Of a stretch of 64,000 nt of DNA, positions 62,850 through 64,000 are shown piece after piece. Position 1 is the stretch's first letter. Every line of letters begins with the position of its first letter. The notes beneath the pieces are model-generated. The model had not been told where the DNA came from and did no database searches. It saw only the letters and a program-made list of their open reading frames with translations. The stretch is from Planctomycetota bacterium (GTDB lineage: Bacteria > Planctomycetota > Planctomycetia > Pirellulales > Pirellulaceae): positions 1 through 64,000 of the forward strand of contig VGZC01000024.1 in the NCBI GenBank assembly GCA_016872725.1. Reading direction: 5' to 3'. A program made the position numbers and the translations under genes.

Positions 62850-64000
62850 ATGGGAATCCAAGCGATGATGAGTTCCACCGAGGTCATCCGAGCCACGACG
62901 TCGAGGCGGTTCGTCGGCGGAACATCCGGCGACGACCGGGGTGTGGTGGTTCGCGCGCGGGGTGTGCAGCATTACTACGGCGAGGGCGACCTGAGGAAAC
63001 AGGTGCTGTTCGACAACAATGCCGACGTCTACGAGGGCGAGATCGTCATCATGACGGGGCCGTCGGGTTCGGGGAAGACGACGCTGCTCACGCTGTTCGG
63101 CGCGCTCCGGACCGTCCAGGAGGGGAGCCTGACTCTGCTGGGACGCGAATTGCGGGGCGTGACGGCGCGCGACGCGACGCGCGCGCGGCGCGAGATCGGC
63201 TTCATTTTCCAGGCCCACAACCTGTTCCAATCGCTGACCGCCTTCCAAAACGTCCGCATGGGCCTCGAACTGTTCGGGCACTCGCGCGCGGAGATGAAGC
63301 GGCTCGGCGAAACCATGCTCGCCCGGCTCGGCCTCGGCCATCGGATCCACTACAAGCCCGAAGCCCTGTCGGGCGGCCAGAAGCAGCGGGTCGCCATCGC
63401 CCGCGCGCTTGCCCATCGACCGAAACTCGTGCTTGCCGACGAACCGACCGCCGCGCTCGACGGCGCGTCGGGACGCGAGGTCGTCACCCTGTTCCAGGAA
63501 CTCGCCAAGGAACAAAGGACCACGGTCATCATGGTCACGCACGACAATCGGATCCTCGACGTGGCCGACCGGATCATCAGCATGGTCGACGGGCGAATCA
63601 AGTCGAATGTCATGCCGCAGGAATCGTCGGTGATTTGCGAATTCCTGCGACGCGGTTCGGCCTTCGCACAGCTCACGCCCGGAGCGTTGAGCGACGTCGC
63701 GGACAAGATGATCGTCGAGTCGTTCCCGGCCGGCGCCGCGGTCATTCAAAAAGGAGACGCGGGCGACAAGTTCTATCTCATTCGTGAAGGCGAAGTGGAT
63801 GTCCTGGTGGGCGGCATCGACGATCCCGGCACCAATGTCGCGCTGGGGACCGGCGACTATTTCGGTGAAGCCGCCTTGTTGACGGGAGCCCCGCGCAACG
63901 CGACGGTGCGCGCCCGCTCGCCCGTCGTTCTCTATTCGCTCGGAAAGGACGATTTCCAGGCGGCCATTGAAGCGAGCAAGCCGTTCAAGGAGGAACTGCT
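62850..64000 (+). CDS. DevA-type ABC ATPase fused to a cyclic-nucleotide-binding domain (3' end outside window)
   Basis: At least 383 residues, open to the window end. ATG 62850 is used here; ATG 62865 is in the same frame and may be better. Residues about 40-255 are a LolD/MacB-type ATPase: Walker A IMTGPSGSGKTTLLTLFGAL, signature EALSGGQKQRVAIARAL, Walker B LVLADEPTAALDGASG and switch His in MVTHDNRILD. From about 285 a cNMP-binding beta-roll begins: DKFYLIREGEVDVLVGG and the phosphate-binding cassette YFGEAALLTGAPRNATVRAR, with the Glu and Arg that bind cyclic nucleotide in CRP. It completes the exporter operon 6 bases after permease 2. The fusion suggests that a cyclic nucleotide or similar ligand gates export. 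Confidence 0.88.
   Translation, partial: MGIQAMMSSTEVIRATTSRRFVGGTSGDDRGVVVRARGVQHYYGEGDLRKQVLFDNNADVYEGEIVIMTGPSGSGKTTLLTLFGALRTVQEGSLTLLGRELRGVTARDATRARREIGFIFQAHNLFQSLTAFQNVRMGLELFGHSRAEMKRLGETMLARLGLGHRIHYKPEALSGGQKQRVAIARALAHRPKLVLADEPTAALDGASGREVVTLFQELAKEQRTTVIMVTHDNRILDVADRIISMVDGRIKSNVMPQESSVICEFLRRGSAFAQLTPGALSDVADKMIVESFPAGAAVIQKGDAGDKFYLIREGEVDVLVGGIDDPGTNVALGTGDYFGEAALLTGAPRNATVRARSPVVLYSLGKDDFQAAIEASKPFKEEL

Overview
The window is high-GC bacterial DNA that most resembles a member of the Planctomycetota. Pointers are the signature families (planctomycete-type HINT toxin precursor, DUF1844, the TIGR03545/TIGR03546 pair, secreted ceramidase-like and sialidase-like proteins), the many exported proteins, and the pairing of rpoN with a sigma-54 activator. 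KdsB, an outer-membrane beta-barrel candidate, lipoproteins and a B12-type importer indicate a Gram-negative envelope. This assignment is inferred from gene content and was not checked by phylogeny.

Layout. 1-7 kb: end of argH, a HEAT-like secreted protein, a receiver-less sigma-54 activator, then hemX-like, hemA and scpB with a very acidic tail. 7-14 kb: glmM-type mutase (minus), POT peptide transporter, kdsB, pyrG and a DUF1844 gene. 14-17.3 kb: a lower-GC accessory island with a HINT toxin precursor, a DUF4279 immunity candidate, an orphan toxin-like tail, an IS21 istA remnant and dispersed palindromic repeats. 17.3-25.4 kb: a ketoacyl synthase, a beta-barrel protein, a btuFCD-type importer and the TIGR03546-TIGR03545 pair. 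25.5-31 kb: DUF983, a tiny secreted Cys/Pro protein, and a GT2 gene followed by two paralogous polytopic GT-C-like proteins.

31-44 kb: a MoxR-like ATPase, a glutaminyl cyclase, then a minus-strand information-processing block: SRP RNA (ffs), dnaX, ybaB, rpoN, thrS. Upstream of ffs lies a chain of a SLOG/AbiGi-like protein, a kinase C-lobe stub, an asparagine-synthase-like protein and a RaSEA-like radical SAM enzyme. 44-54 kb: a TctC lipoprotein, a D-threonine-aldolase-type enzyme and a TAT-exported isomerase-like protein; btaA and btaB for betaine lipid synthesis; a sialidase-like protein; a large SWIM-SNF2 helicase. 54-64 kb: infC, three secreted or membrane genes (conserved secreted protein, ceramidase-like hydrolase, Na+/solute symporter), and a DevBCA-type exporter whose ATPase carries a C-terminal cyclic-nucleotide-binding domain and runs off the window.

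Most notable signals: an A10 run in dnaX where a one-base slip makes a 430-residue gamma-like product; infC that appears to start at ATC or ATT; an SRP RNA whose apical GNRA tetraloop is replaced; the toxin cassette island; the SLOG/AbiGi-like and RaSEA/asparagine-synthase genes; and the ABC-cNMP fusion. No tRNA, rRNA or CRISPR was seen.
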